Shown: positions 8,080 to 16,796 of the stretch, piece by piece
Position numbering within the stretch: position 1 is the first letter of the stretch
Layout of the letters: each line of letters begins with the position of its first letter
Assembly: GCA_019217005.1 (NCBI GenBank)
Contig: JAHBNG010000180.1
Location: 1 to 23,838 of the forward strand
Length of the DNA stretch: 23,838 nt
From: Chloroflexi bacterium TSY
GTDB taxonomy: Bacteria > Chloroflexota > Anaerolineae > Caldilineales > Caldilineaceae
Reading direction: 5' to 3'
Position numbers and translations under genes: made by a program
The notes under the pieces: generated by a model
What the model was told of the DNA's origin: nothing
Databases searched by the model: none
The model's input: only the letters and a program-made list of their open reading frames with translations

Positions 8080-8949
8080 ATGATCGATCAATACGTTATC
8101 GAAATCCAAAAAGGTTACCCAGAACTTGCGATCGAAAACGCATATCTCAACGAAGATGGTCAATATAACGATGTAGTGGTTGTCAATGATGCGCTGATCT
8201 TTCGTTTTGCAAAGTTTCCAGAGTCGGTTAAGACGTTGCAACGAGAAACAACCATTTTGCTGAGTATCCAGAACTACATCTCGCTGGATATCCCAAATCC
8301 CATCTATCAAAATCTGGAAGGCAGAACGCCAGACCAAACGTTTGTCGGTTATCCCATGATCTCCGGCACGCCACTTTGGCATGAATATTATCAAGAGATT
8401 CGAGACGAAAGCGTGCTCGACACAATGGCGGATCAACTAGCGACTTTCCTCAAGGAGTTACATTCAATTCCGGTTCAGGGGGTCGTGCCAATCAAACTCG
8501 TGAACGAGGATAAGCGGCCTTATTGGATGGATCTCTATACCCGCTTTCGGGCAAATCTTTTTCCCCACCTGAGTCTAGATGGATGCGACCGAGTGATTGC
8601 CCACTTTGAGAACTTCCTAGACCATCCTGATCAATTTGACTACGAACCTGTCCTGCGGCATGGAGATTTTGGCGGAGGCAATATTATTTTTGATGATGAA
8701 GCGAACCGTATTGGGGGCATTATCGACTTTGGTTTTGCTGGTCTTGGCGACCCGGCCATCGATGTTGGCGGATTATTCAGCTTTGGGGAATCGTTTGTCA
8801 AGCGTTGCTATCGAATCTATCCAGAAATTGAAGAGATGCTCCCAAGAGTGCATTTTTATCGCGGAACTTTCGCCCTTCAAGAAGCGCTATATGGCATTGA
8901 ACATGATGATCCAGAAGCGTTCGAAGCTGGAATCGCCGACTATCAATAA
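8080..8949 (+). CDS. APH-family (aminoglycoside/choline kinase-like) phosphotransferase
   Basis: 289 residues, typical of APH/PF01636 kinases. The catalytic loop is clear: RHGDFGGGNIIF with H194, D196 (base) and N201, followed by GGIIDFGFAGLGDP with D216 of the DFG-like metal site. The N lobe contains the expected nucleotide-binding strands (ALIFRFAKFPESVKTLQRE, where K or R would face ATP). Known: family members phosphorylate aminoglycosides, macrolides, choline, homoserine or other small hydroxyl substrates. Overall it resembles the APH(2'')-like branch, but I cannot assign resistance from sequence alone. No good Shine-Dalgarno is seen. The next gene begins 51 bp downstream on the same strand. 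Confidence 0.85.
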   Translation: MIDQYVIEIQKGYPELAIENAYLNEDGQYNDVVVVNDALIFRFAKFPESVKTLQRETTILLSIQNYISLDIPNPIYQNLEGRTPDQTFVGYPMISGTPLWHEYYQEIRDESVLDTMADQLATFLKELHSIPVQGVVPIKLVNEDKRPYWMDLYTRFRANLFPHLSLDGCDRVIAHFENFLDHPDQFDYEPVLRHGDFGGGNIIFDDEANRIGGIIDFGFAGLGDPAIDVGGLFSFGESFVKRCYRIYPEIEEMLPRVHFYRGTFALQEALYGIEHDDPEAFEAGIADYQ

Positions 8950-9000
8950 AAGCCATCTTCTGTTCATCTCTCATCAACCGAGTGGGCAAACACAATATTT

Positions 9001-10398
9001 ATGAACAAACTTTCTCCCGACAAGATGCGCAAAATCGGCTACCAGGTTATTGACATGTTGGTCGATCACTACGATACTGTGGCAGAGAAGCCCGTCACAC
9101 GCAACCCAACCCGCGCTAAACTTGAGGAGCTGCTCCGCGAACCTCTACCGATCGAGGGAACAGAGATCGATCCGCTTCTATCTCAGCTACGTGATGACGT
9201 TTTCGCCAATGTCATGCATGTCGACCATCCGCGCTTCTTCGCTTTTGTGCCGAGTCCCTCCAACTTTATCAGCGTTATGGCGGAAACATTGATTGCGGGA
9301 CACAATGTTTTTGCGGGAATCTGGATGGAGGGTGCAGGCGCTGCCCAAATCGAGTTGATTGCCTTAGATTGGCTGCGGCAGGCGTGCGGAATGCCGGATT
9401 CTGCGGGAGGAATTTTCCTCAGCGGTGGGTCAATGGCAAATATTACAGGGATTGCTGTTGCGCGGCATCTCAAACTTGGTGGACCCAATCCAGACGCTGT
9501 GATCTATACATCGGAACAGACACACTCTTCGATTGAACGGGGGCTGAAGTTTTTGGGTTTCTATCCAGATCAATTACGCAAAGTTCCTGTGGGCAACGAC
9601 TATCGCATGGATCTGAACGCGCTGGCGAAATCGGTCCGCTCAGACCAGGTTGCCGGGCAAGTACCTTTTTGTGTCGTGGCCAACGCCGGCACAACCAATA
9701 CAGGCGCAATCGATCCACTACCGGAGATCGCAGATTTTTGTGAGCAGCATGATCTGTGGTTCCATGTTGATGGGGCATATGGTGCAGCCGCCGCACTATC
9801 TGCCCGAGGAAAAGCAAAATTAACTGGTATGGAACGTGCGCACTCTCTTGTCCTTGATCCGCACAAGTGGCTCTTTCAGCCGTTCTCGATGGGTTGTCTA
9901 TTGGTTCAACATGAACGTTGGCTACGCGAAACGTTTCATATCCGGCCTGAATACCTGGCCGATGTGGAGGCTGAATTCGGTGCTGTGAACTTCTGCGATC
10001 GAAGCGTTCAACTCACTCGCGAATTTAGCGCGCTCAAGTATTTTGGACAATCTGCTTTTGCATCGGCCATCGAACACGGATTCGAAGCGGCAGAATTGAC
10101 GGAAAGACTCATCCGAGCAAAGCCGGATTGGCAAATCTTTACCCCAGCCCAGATGGGGATCGTCACCTTTCGCTATGCACCAGGCGATTGGTCGCTTGAC
10201 GCCATCAACGTCCTCAACGGCCAACTTGTTGATGACATCATTGCGGATGGTTTTGCCATGATCACATCGACCGTCTTGCGTGGCCAGACTGTTTTGCGCA
10301 TGTGTACAATCAATCCGCGGACCACGGATCGAGATATCCAACAGACCACTGATTGGTTGGATGATCTTGCGAAAACCAGAAGCAAAAGAACTCAATGA
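9001..10398 (+). CDS. PLP-dependent group II decarboxylase (aromatic-L-amino-acid decarboxylase-like)
   Basis: 465 residues, the usual length. Signatures: HPRFFAFVPSPSNFIS (substrate-side motif of AADC-like enzymes), GIFLSGGSMANITGIAVAR (phosphate-binding turn), HVDGAYGAAAAL with D257 contacting the pyridine nitrogen, and DPHKWLFQPF with K289 forming the Schiff base. Known: these enzymes decarboxylate aromatic amino acids (tyrosine, DOPA, tryptophan) to arylamines, and some family members are aldehyde synthases. Substrate is not determined here. The stop codon overlaps the ATG of the next glycosyltransferase (ATGA), so the two are likely translationally coupled. Intact and well conserved. Confidence 0.9.
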   Translation: MNKLSPDKMRKIGYQVIDMLVDHYDTVAEKPVTRNPTRAKLEELLREPLPIEGTEIDPLLSQLRDDVFANVMHVDHPRFFAFVPSPSNFISVMAETLIAGHNVFAGIWMEGAGAAQIELIALDWLRQACGMPDSAGGIFLSGGSMANITGIAVARHLKLGGPNPDAVIYTSEQTHSSIERGLKFLGFYPDQLRKVPVGNDYRMDLNALAKSVRSDQVAGQVPFCVVANAGTTNTGAIDPLPEIADFCEQHDLWFHVDGAYGAAAALSARGKAKLTGMERAHSLVLDPHKWLFQPFSMGCLLVQHERWLRETFHIRPEYLADVEAEFGAVNFCDRSVQLTREFSALKYFGQSAFASAIEHGFEAAELTERLIRAKPDWQIFTPAQMGIVTFRYAPGDWSLDAINVLNGQLVDDIIADGFAMITSTVLRGQTVLRMCTINPRTTDRDIQQTTDWLDDLAKTRSKRTQ

Positions 10399-11573
10399 CC
10401 CACAATTGTCCCATGCGTGTCGTCATGGTCAGCAAAGCACTGGTTGTCGGTGCCTATCAACGAAAAGCGCAAGAGATTGCGCAGCTTGGTGTTGATTTAA
10501 CGGTACTCGTCCCTCCCTACTGGCAAGATAGCCGTGGCAGACACGTAGCAGAAGAAGCCTTCACAGAGGGTTATACATTCAAAGTGATCCCCATGCGTTT
10601 CAATGGGCACTTCCATCTCCACTACTATCCAACACTTGCCCATGAATTACGACATCTCCAGCCTCAAATCTTGCACATGGATGAAGAACCCTATAATCTC
10701 TCCACCTGGTTCGCTATGCGAGCCTGCCAAAAGCTGGGTATTTTAGGCACGTTCTTCACTTGGCAGAATATCGATAAGCGATATCCGCCTCCTTTCGGCT
10801 GGTGGGAAAAGGCTGTTTTGCAGAACACGTCCGTTGCGATAGCGGGCAATCAAGCGTCCGGTCAAATCCTGCGTCGCAAAGGATTTCAAAATGAAATCAT
10901 CACGATTCCTCAATTCGGTGTTGATCCCAATATTTTCAAGCCCCAGACGCGCTCCGACGTTACTTCGACTCCGTCTACAATCAAAATTGGTTATGCCGGT
11001 GGTCTCGTACCAGAAAAAGGTGTTGATCTGTTGATTCGTGCGTGTGCCGGCTTAGAAGGAAATTGGTCATTGGAGATTGTGGGATCTGGAGTGGACGAGA
11101 AGCGGTTACGCAAACTTTGCGTTGAATTGGGGGTAATAAATCGGGTTCGGTTAGGGCGTTCGCTGTCTAGTATGGAGATGCCTGATTTCTACCGTGGATT
11201 GGACATCTTTGTTCTACCGAGCCGCACAATGTCCAATTGGAAAGAGCAATTTGGTCGCGTCTTGATCGAAGCCATGGCCAGCGAAGTTGTCGTGGTTGGC
11301 AGCAACAGCGGTGAGATCTCCAACGTGATTGGCAATGCCGGACTGATCTTTGAAGAGGGAAATGTCGATACACTGCGGGAAAGATTGTTCTATCTGCTCA
11401 AACACCCCCAAGAACGAGCACGTTTGAGACAAGCAGGACGGCACCGAGTCTTGCAGCAATTTACGATGAAGCAGATCGCTGTCCAAACAGTGGAAGCCTA
11501 TAACGAATTGCTCAGGAACGAGCAGTGCCGTAACCACACAGGAAAAACTACGTTATTTACTGGAACACGCTGA
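10395..11573 (+). CDS. Glycosyltransferase family 4 (first of two)
   Basis: 392 residues with a GT-B fold layout. The N-terminal domain starts MRVVMVSKALVVGAYQRKA and the C-terminal GT4 domain (from about residue 195) contains IGYAGGLVPEKGVDLLIRA, the EIVGSGVDEKRL loop and FGRVLIEAMASEVVVVGSNSGE, the conserved E-x7-E-like nucleotide-sugar site. The sequence before residue 7 (MTHNCP) could be extra; ATG 10395 is kept because it overlaps the upstream stop. Known: retaining transferase adding a sugar from a nucleotide donor to a lipid carrier or glycan. The last ~18 residues look unconserved. Confidence 0.9.
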   Translation: MTHNCPMRVVMVSKALVVGAYQRKAQEIAQLGVDLTVLVPPYWQDSRGRHVAEEAFTEGYTFKVIPMRFNGHFHLHYYPTLAHELRHLQPQILHMDEEPYNLSTWFAMRACQKLGILGTFFTWQNIDKRYPPPFGWWEKAVLQNTSVAIAGNQASGQILRRKGFQNEIITIPQFGVDPNIFKPQTRSDVTSTPSTIKIGYAGGLVPEKGVDLLIRACAGLEGNWSLEIVGSGVDEKRLRKLCVELGVINRVRLGRSLSSMEMPDFYRGLDIFVLPSRTMSNWKEQFGRVLIEAMASEVVVVGSNSGEISNVIGNAGLIFEEGNVDTLRERLFYLLKHPQERARLRQAGRHRVLQQFTMKQIAVQTVEAYNELLRNEQCRNHTGKTTLFTGTR

Positions 11574-11950
11574 TCAGAGAATGCGTTTATATTGAGCACT
11601 GCCATAGAAGCAAAGAGAATGGGCCGCTTACAGTTGAGTAGAGTCACCCATTTCTGCATAGGATGGGAGCATATAAAGTTGGTCCCTGGGCGTCTTGCCC
11701 GTCCGGTGCAGACGAGACGTCCAAGGATCGATTTGGCGAAACCTTTTTCATCTATGAGCGAGCTCGGCATAAGACGATCAGAACAGCTGTGAGTCTTGTA
11801 TCAATCTACCCAAACAACGACAATTTGTTCTTTTGAAAAGTTTCATACCATCCAGCTGAGACGCTCAGTGCCCGTTTACTGAGTTTGCGTCAATCCGCGT
11901 CTCGCAGATCGGAGACGGTATAAAACTTTTCTGGGTGAGTATAAGATTTC
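11574..11950 (+). other. Spacer between the two glycosyltransferase genes
   Basis: 377 bases without a convincing gene. A 6-bp perfect hairpin (CGTCTC at 11898-11903 with GAGACG at 11912-11917) sits shortly before the second glycosyltransferase, followed by TATAAA (11919-11924), which could be a -10 box, but no properly spaced -35 is visible. Otherwise nothing recognised. Confidence 0.45.
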
Positions 11951-13072
11951 ATGCTCAAACGACGCGTTCTTCACATCTATCAGGACTTTCATCCCAAGCG
12001 AGGTGGAATTGAGGATCACATCCTGGCGTTGGCCTCGTTCCCCTCTGAACAGTTTGAACATTGTGTGCTGGTCTCGGCGCTTGGCGCAACGACACAGAAA
12101 GAGAATGTTCAAGGCATTCATGTTGTGCGGGCTGCTACGTTTGGCAGATATTATACCCCCTTTTGTCCAACGATGCCTCGTTGGGTCAGCAAACTCAATC
12201 CAGATCTGCTCCATCTGCATCACCCTTGTCCAATGGCCTTTTTGACGGCCATGCTACACCGCAGAGCTGTTCCTGTAGTTGTCGGTTACCACAATGATGT
12301 CGTTAAACCGAAAGCACTGATCAAGACATTTGATCTCTTGCAACGCATTGTCTTTCGGCGCGCCCGTGCCATTCTGGTTGGAACCCAATCGTATCTAGAA
12401 GCTTCGCCTTTTCTCGCGCCGTTTCATGCAAAATCCCATGTCATTCCCTACGGTATCTCGCTGAATCAGTTTATTCCAACACACACATCAACCCAGCAAA
12501 GCACTCAAATTCGTCAACAATATCCTGCTCCAATCACTCTATTTGTGGGTCGGCTCTGTTATTACAAGGGTCTAGATGTGGCAATTCAAGCAATGGAACA
12601 GGTTAATGGGACATTGCTGATCGTTGGCACAGGACCATTACAGTCACAAGTTCGCCATCAAATCCAAGAACTCCAACTAGAACAGAAAGTAATCATGGTT
12701 GGCTCTGTTGATGATGATACGCTGACCGCCTATTATCAGGCTTGCGATCTGCTGATCTTGCCATCTGTCTACACAAGCGAGGCGTTTGGCTTGGTGATGC
12801 TTCAAGCACAAGCGTTTGCACGTCCGGTCATCTGTAGTGATCTGCCAGGGTTGTCGACGGTCAATGTCCATAATAAGACGGGGCTACTTGTACCACCTGG
12901 CAATGTGGATGCCCTCTCAGCAGCGATCACACATTTGAGCATGAAACCAGAGCGACGTTGCGAGATGGGAGAAGCAGGGCGGAAGCAAGTAGAGCAGAAA
13001 TATTGCATCGATTTGATGGCGAGTCGTATAGAGGAGGTATACAATCAGATCGACAAATCATCCCCAATATGA
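11951..13072 (+). CDS. Glycosyltransferase family 4 (second of two)
   Basis: 373 residues. N-terminal domain begins VLHIYQDFHPKRGGIEDHI, the glycine-rich acceptor/donor loop (GGIE) typical of GT4 enzymes. The C-terminal domain has ITLFVGRLCYYKGLDVAIQAM, LLIVGTGPLQ, and LPSVYTSEAFGLVMLQAQAFARPVICSD, in which the second Glu of the usual E-x7-E motif is replaced by Gln (SEAFGLVMLQAQA), a common variation. Known: nucleotide-sugar dependent glycosyl transfer at the membrane face. It is followed 40 bp later by a deacetylase and fits an exopolysaccharide or glycolipid cluster. Confidence 0.9.
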   Translation: MLKRRVLHIYQDFHPKRGGIEDHILALASFPSEQFEHCVLVSALGATTQKENVQGIHVVRAATFGRYYTPFCPTMPRWVSKLNPDLLHLHHPCPMAFLTAMLHRRAVPVVVGYHNDVVKPKALIKTFDLLQRIVFRRARAILVGTQSYLEASPFLAPFHAKSHVIPYGISLNQFIPTHTSTQQSTQIRQQYPAPITLFVGRLCYYKGLDVAIQAMEQVNGTLLIVGTGPLQSQVRHQIQELQLEQKVIMVGSVDDDTLTAYYQACDLLILPSVYTSEAFGLVMLQAQAFARPVICSDLPGLSTVNVHNKTGLLVPPGNVDALSAAITHLSMKPERRCEMGEAGRKQVEQKYCIDLMASRIEEVYNQIDKSSPI

Positions 13073-13112
13073 TGAATTTTCGCAAAGAAACACCGCATGT
13101 AATCAACTACCC

Positions 13113-13988
13113 GTGCCAGCTCAAGAGCCAATTACAAACGCTTTAACCATCGACGTGGAGGATTGGTACCACGGTTTTCTACCGAAAGATCAATGGGAGC
13201 AAGCAGAACCTCGTCTATCGATCGGCTTGATGCGCATTCTAGATCTTCTAGATAGGTATCGGGTCAAAGCGACTTTTTTTGTTCTGGGGATTGTTGTGGA
13301 ACAATGGCGTTCTCTTCTTGGCGCAGTTGCTGATGCAGGTCATGAAATCGCTGCTCATGGATTTGATCACACGCCTGTCTACCGCTTGTCACCGCGTGAC
13401 TTTGCGCAGGATTTGCTTCAGACATTGTATCTTCTCCGGTGTATCACAGATGAACCAATTCAGGGATACCGCGCACCATATTTTTCCATTACCAAACAAA
13501 ATTTCTGGGCTTTGTCGATCGTGGCAGAGTGCGGCTTGCGCTATGACACAAGTATTGTTCCGGCCCATAACCCACGTTATGGAATTCCTGACGCCAATCG
13601 TTTTCCTCACAAACTAACTCTTCACCCGCCAACTATTCGAACAAATCTGCGTGAATATCCCATTTCCACAATGCGCATCGGTTCCTATCATCTGCCGTTC
13701 AGTGGTGGCTTCTACGCCCGCTTTTTACCCTATCCACTCATTTCTCGAGCCATTCGGCAACTGAATCAAGTGGGCCAACCAGCGATTTTCTATCTCCATC
13801 CATGGGAGTTTGATCCAGACCACCCTCGCGTCTCGGAAGGTGTCGCGCCACTTTATCGTATGACTCATTATTATAGGCTGGATTCGATGGCGATCAAGTT
13901 GGAACGACTGTTGCAGGAGTTTCAGTTTGTGCCAATTTCAGCGCTGGAACAATCTGTATTGCCCAATGTGCAAGACATTCACGCATAA
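13113..13988 (+). CDS. Polysaccharide deacetylase, NodB type with DUF3473-like C terminus
   Basis: GTG start at 13113; no in-frame ATG lies closer to the conserved N terminus. 291 residues. NodB motifs: ALTIDVEDWYHG (D14, D17; metal ligand and base) and AAHGFDHT (H82, H86; metal ligands), QGYRAPYFSI (motif 3, Arg), and C-terminal FYLHPWEFDPDHPR, typical of the DUF3473 region found in XrtA/PEP-CTERM-associated deacetylases. No signal peptide. Known: removes N-acetyl groups from glycan intermediates. Neighbouring GT4 genes make an exopolysaccharide role likely; no exosortase is in the window. Confidence 0.9.
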   Translation: MPAQEPITNALTIDVEDWYHGFLPKDQWEQAEPRLSIGLMRILDLLDRYRVKATFFVLGIVVEQWRSLLGAVADAGHEIAAHGFDHTPVYRLSPRDFAQDLLQTLYLLRCITDEPIQGYRAPYFSITKQNFWALSIVAECGLRYDTSIVPAHNPRYGIPDANRFPHKLTLHPPTIRTNLREYPISTMRIGSYHLPFSGGFYARFLPYPLISRAIRQLNQVGQPAIFYLHPWEFDPDHPRVSEGVAPLYRMTHYYRLDSMAIKLERLLQEFQFVPISALEQSVLPNVQDIHA

Positions 13989-14034
13989 GTCACTAAACTG
14001 CGCTGTTTTCTTGAGTGAGCCTCTATTCTCCAGT

Positions 14035-14253
14035 CTCAGTAGATCCAAATTTCAGGTTTTGAGAGAGAATTCTGGCTAAACAGTTGACATAAATACAAAT
14101 TTGCCGGTCGATATCTAGTTTTTGCGTTAGATTTGGGCGATTTTCAGATATGAAATAGGTTGTTTTCTGTAACCGAAATCTGAATAAATGACTCCAAAAT
14201 CCCTGCAATCTCGACTGAAAATCGCCAAAAACGCCAAATTTGGATCTACTGAG
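14035..14253. mobile_element. MITE-like palindromic element, 219 bp
   Basis: Bounded by perfect 18-bp inverted repeats: 14035-14052 (CTCAGTAGATCCAAATTT) and 14236-14253. Inside there is a further perfect 12-bp inverted pair, GGCGATTTTCAG and CTGAAAATCGCC, plus smaller hairpins, so the whole stretch can fold on itself. It contains no gene. No clear target duplication was found. Non-autonomous insertion or a structured repeat (REP/BIME-like) are both possible. Confidence 0.6.
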
Positions 14254-14359
14254 TATACTGAAAGACATCACTCAGACCAATCTGAGCACTGCCATAAACT
14301 GAAAATAGATGGAGCTATGCGTGTTAGTGGATCGAGACGTGGCGATATGGCGAGTAGTG

Positions 14360-14400
14360 GGTGGCGAGTTGAGCATCACCCGCCACCGCTGCTCGCCACC
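14360..14400. promoter_or_regulatory. GC-rich stem-loop, 9-bp stem
   Basis: GGTGGCGAG at 14360-14368 pairs perfectly with CTCGCCACC at 14392-14400 around a 23-base loop that itself contains complementary bases. It lies about 120 bp upstream of the dehydrogenase start, in its probable leader. Could be a leader RNA structure; no T-run follows, so it is not an ordinary terminator. Confidence 0.5.
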
Positions 14401-14429
14401 TGACTCGTCCCGTACACTTTCTCGCGTAG

Positions 14430-14447
14430 GGCCAAATCTATTTGGCC
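14430..14447. promoter_or_regulatory. Palindrome upstream of the short-chain dehydrogenase
   Basis: GGCCAAAT-CT-ATTTGGCC, arms of 8 bp, centred about 80 bp before the ATG. Size and symmetry suit an operator for a dimeric repressor (TetR/LacI-like), but no regulator gene is in the window. Could equally be a transcript hairpin. Confidence 0.45.
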
Positions 14448-14517
14448 GTTCCAGTCGGGTAGAAGCGGCGAATTCATTTTCAGTTTATTTGCAAGTGCAG
14501 TAAAAAGGAGGGACAAA

Positions 14518-15315
14518 ATGACCGTAAACGAGTATGGATTGACCCGTTTTACAGACAAAGTCGCATTAATCACCGGCGGTGCATCCGGCATCGGTCGGGC
14601 GACGGCTTTGCGCATGGCTGCGGAAGGCGCATATGTGATCATTGTCGATCACAATGTTGAGTTTGGGAATCAAGTGGTTGCGCGGATCGAAAAAGCAGGC
14701 GGCAAAGCCGTCTTTATAGAAGCAGATTTAGCTGACGATGAAGCTGTCAAATCTGTTGGTCAGACAGTTGCCGGGCAGTTTCCAGTGCTGAACTATTTGG
14801 TCAACAACGCGGCTATTGTCAGACAAGGAATGATCGAGGATGGTGGATGGCTGGACAACTGGGAAATTGAAACCAGGATCGGTTTAAGAGGCTGGATCTT
14901 AATGACTCAAGTTCTCATGCCTTTGTTGAAAAATGAGGGCGGTGCCATTGTCAATATCTCATCAGAAGGTGGTTTTATGGGGCGCCCCCGTCAGGTAGTT
15001 TATGACGCAATCAAAGCAGGTCTGGTCTCAGTGACCAAGACAATGGCCCAGGAATTTGTAGGGTATGGAATCCGGGTCAATGCAATCGCACCGGGATGGG
15101 TTGTAACAGAGATGCACTTTGGGAACGCGCCAGATCCCCAAGCGCGCAAAAAGGAACTGGAATCGACCCCGATCACATCTTGCATCATGGGAAGACGTTG
15201 TGGGCCAGAAGAAATTGCATCTGTTATCACGTTTCTACTGAGTGATGATGCCTCATATATGACTGGAACAACAGTGCATGTGGATGGTGGTCGAGTTGGT
15301 ATGAATTTGAAATAG
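14518..15315 (+). CDS. Short-chain dehydrogenase/reductase (classical SDR)
   Basis: 265 residues; ATG preceded by AAAAAGGAGGGACAAA, a strong ribosome site. NAD(P) motif TGGASGIG (T19-G26), VNNAA structural motif, catalytic S149 and Y162-x3-K166 (YDAIK), and the C-terminal SYMTGTTVHVDGG strand, all as in FabG-like SDRs. D at the end of the second beta strand (IIVDHN) favours NAD(H) by analogy. The substrate cannot be inferred. Converges with the MATE gene, 16 bp between stop codons. Confidence 0.92.
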   Translation: MTVNEYGLTRFTDKVALITGGASGIGRATALRMAAEGAYVIIVDHNVEFGNQVVARIEKAGGKAVFIEADLADDEAVKSVGQTVAGQFPVLNYLVNNAAIVRQGMIEDGGWLDNWEIETRIGLRGWILMTQVLMPLLKNEGGAIVNISSEGGFMGRPRQVVYDAIKAGLVSVTKTMAQEFVGYGIRVNAIAPGWVVTEMHFGNAPDPQARKKELESTPITSCIMGRRCGPEEIASVITFLLSDDASYMTGTTVHVDGGRVGMNLK

Positions 15316-15331
15316 GTAAATTTGGAACGTG

Positions 15332-16645
15332 CTAGACCATGCGCTCTGGTACTGCTTGGGAGACTGTTCGCTGAAAATGTCGCCACATGAGCCAAGAAGA
15401 AACCGGACCAGTCACCAGAAATGAAGACCAAATCGTCCCCAAGCCACCCGCAAAGAGAGTGATCAGAAAGTAGCCTAACAGGACAGCGGCCCAAACGCCG
15501 ACTGTGTTCACCCAAAGAGGAAATTTTGTATCTCCTATTCCACGCAACGCACCGCTTTGGACGATTATGATGGCCCAAAATGGTTGGGTGCTTGCCAGAG
15601 GCCAGAATCCATTTGCACCGATGGCAATGACAGCTGGATCATCTGTAAACCAGCCCATGATTGTTTGACGAAAAATGATGAATAGAATCCCAAGCAGCCC
15701 CATCCAAACGACGGCCCAGATTGTTGAGATGCGCGCGACAATTTTGGCCTCATCCGGCCGGCGGGCACCAATGCTTTGTCCGACCAAGGCAGTCGCAGCC
15801 AAGCCAAAACCAACTCCAGGTAAGAAAGAAATTGATAGCGCATTGAAAATAATACGCTGAGCGGCCAATGTGTTGGTTCCTAAACTAGCCACCACAACAG
15901 TCATCAGGAGGAAACCAATGGAGGTGAGTATCTGCTCTAAGGCTGCGGGAATGCCAATTTTGAGGAGTTGTCGGGCTGAGCCGAGCGCTGGCAACCAGTC
16001 CTGATGACCACGAATTGAGACACCATTCTTCCCTTGCCATAAGATGAACAGCAGAATGACAAAGCCCACAATGCGCGACAAAAATGTTCCCCAAGCGCTA
16101 CCAACCACGCCCAGTTCAGGCATCCCCAATTCACCAAAAATCAGTCCGTAGGTCAAAACGATGTTGACCACATTTGCGAACGCCGTCACCAACATCGGCG
16201 TTCGCAAATCGCCAGCGCCACGGAGAACGCCACCCCCCAGAACCAACAGCGTCAAGACAACGACAGTTCCCATTGTGACCCGTAGATACTCGACACCAAT
16301 TGCGCTCACATCTGGCTCCATGCCAAAAACAGCAATGACCGGTTCCGTGGCAAAGAGACCTACCAAGATGAGTGGAATCGAAACGATAACGCTCCAGACC
16401 AATGATTGCTTGGCGAACACGCTCGCCTGTGTCAGCTCTTTCGCACCAACCGCCTGTGCAACCAGCACTGAACTGCCGACAGATGTGGCACTCAAAGCAG
16501 CAATGACAAAATACATGATCTGGATCGCCGCGCCTAAAGCAGCGACCATGAAGGTATCGACAATTCCCAGTAAAGTTTGCAGAAAGTTTTCGCCAATCAC
16601 GGGCCAGGCCAAGTTAAAAACACGACGAGAATGGGGGTGGTTCAA
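15332..16645 (-). CDS. MATE-family multidrug/metabolite exporter, 5' end rewritten by a MITE
   Basis: 437 codons with about 12 hydrophobic segments. Family features: FNLAWPVIGENFLQTLLGIVDTFMVAALG at the start and the repeated half (LLKIGIPAALEQILTSIGFLLM). Known: Na+ or H+ coupled antiporters for cationic drugs or metabolites in the inner membrane. The only start available is TTG at 16645, which with the next three codons lies inside the MITE at 16634-16788; no ribosome site is apparent. Removing the MITE and one 8-bp target copy joins the frame to 52 upstream codons beginning at ATG 16952, giving a 485-residue protein. The N terminus is therefore altered; whether the remaining frame is still expressed is open. 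Confidence 0.85.
   Translation of the reverse strand: MNHPHSRRVFNLAWPVIGENFLQTLLGIVDTFMVAALGAAIQIMYFVIAALSATSVGSSVLVAQAVGAKELTQASVFAKQSLVWSVIVSIPLILVGLFATEPVIAVFGMEPDVSAIGVEYLRVTMGTVVVLTLLVLGGGVLRGAGDLRTPMLVTAFANVVNIVLTYGLIFGELGMPELGVVGSAWGTFLSRIVGFVILLFILWQGKNGVSIRGHQDWLPALGSARQLLKIGIPAALEQILTSIGFLLMTVVVASLGTNTLAAQRIIFNALSISFLPGVGFGLAATALVGQSIGARRPDEAKIVARISTIWAVVWMGLLGILFIIFRQTIMGWFTDDPAVIAIGANGFWPLASTQPFWAIIIVQSGALRGIGDTKFPLWVNTVGVWAAVLLGYFLITLFAGGLGTIWSSFLVTGPVSSWLMWRHFQRTVSQAVPERMV
16626..16633 (+). repeat. Target site duplication, left copy
   Basis: CGAGAATG, identical to 16789-16796, directly abutting the MITE ends. Confidence 0.85.
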
Positions 16646-16788
16646 AATTAGGTTTACACTTTTGATATATAGACAAAAATCTATATGAGACCGTTTTCTC
16701 TCTGAGAACCGGCGAAATCAGAGAATATAAACGTTCTTTCTGTTTCTAAAAGTGTAAACCTATCTATCCAGCTAAAATGAACCACCCC
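16634..16788. mobile_element. MITE inserted into the MATE gene
   Basis: 155 bp. Terminal repeats GGGGTGGTTCA (16634-16644) and TGAACCACCCC (16778-16788), perfect over 11 bp. Subterminal inverted pair AGGTTTACACTTTT (16651 area) and AAAAGTGTAAACCT (16748-16761). No coding capacity. Flanked by the 8-bp direct repeat CGAGAATG. The right terminus matches the transposase-linked terminus at 1423-1458. Confidence 0.88.
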
Positions 16789-16796
16789 CGAGAATG
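16789..16796 (+). repeat. Target site duplication, right copy
   Basis: Second CGAGAATG. Joining the chromosome across one copy restores the MATE frame. Confidence 0.85.

Noticed and set aside
8080..8949. Naming the phosphotransferase as a specific aminoglycoside resistance gene
   Set aside because: Only generic kinase motifs are diagnostic; substrate cannot be read from the sequence.
11593..14296. Shared 14-mer TGAGCACTGCCATA at 11593-11606 and 14283-14296
   Set aside because: No similarity extends beyond it, and a match this long is expected by chance in a window of this size.
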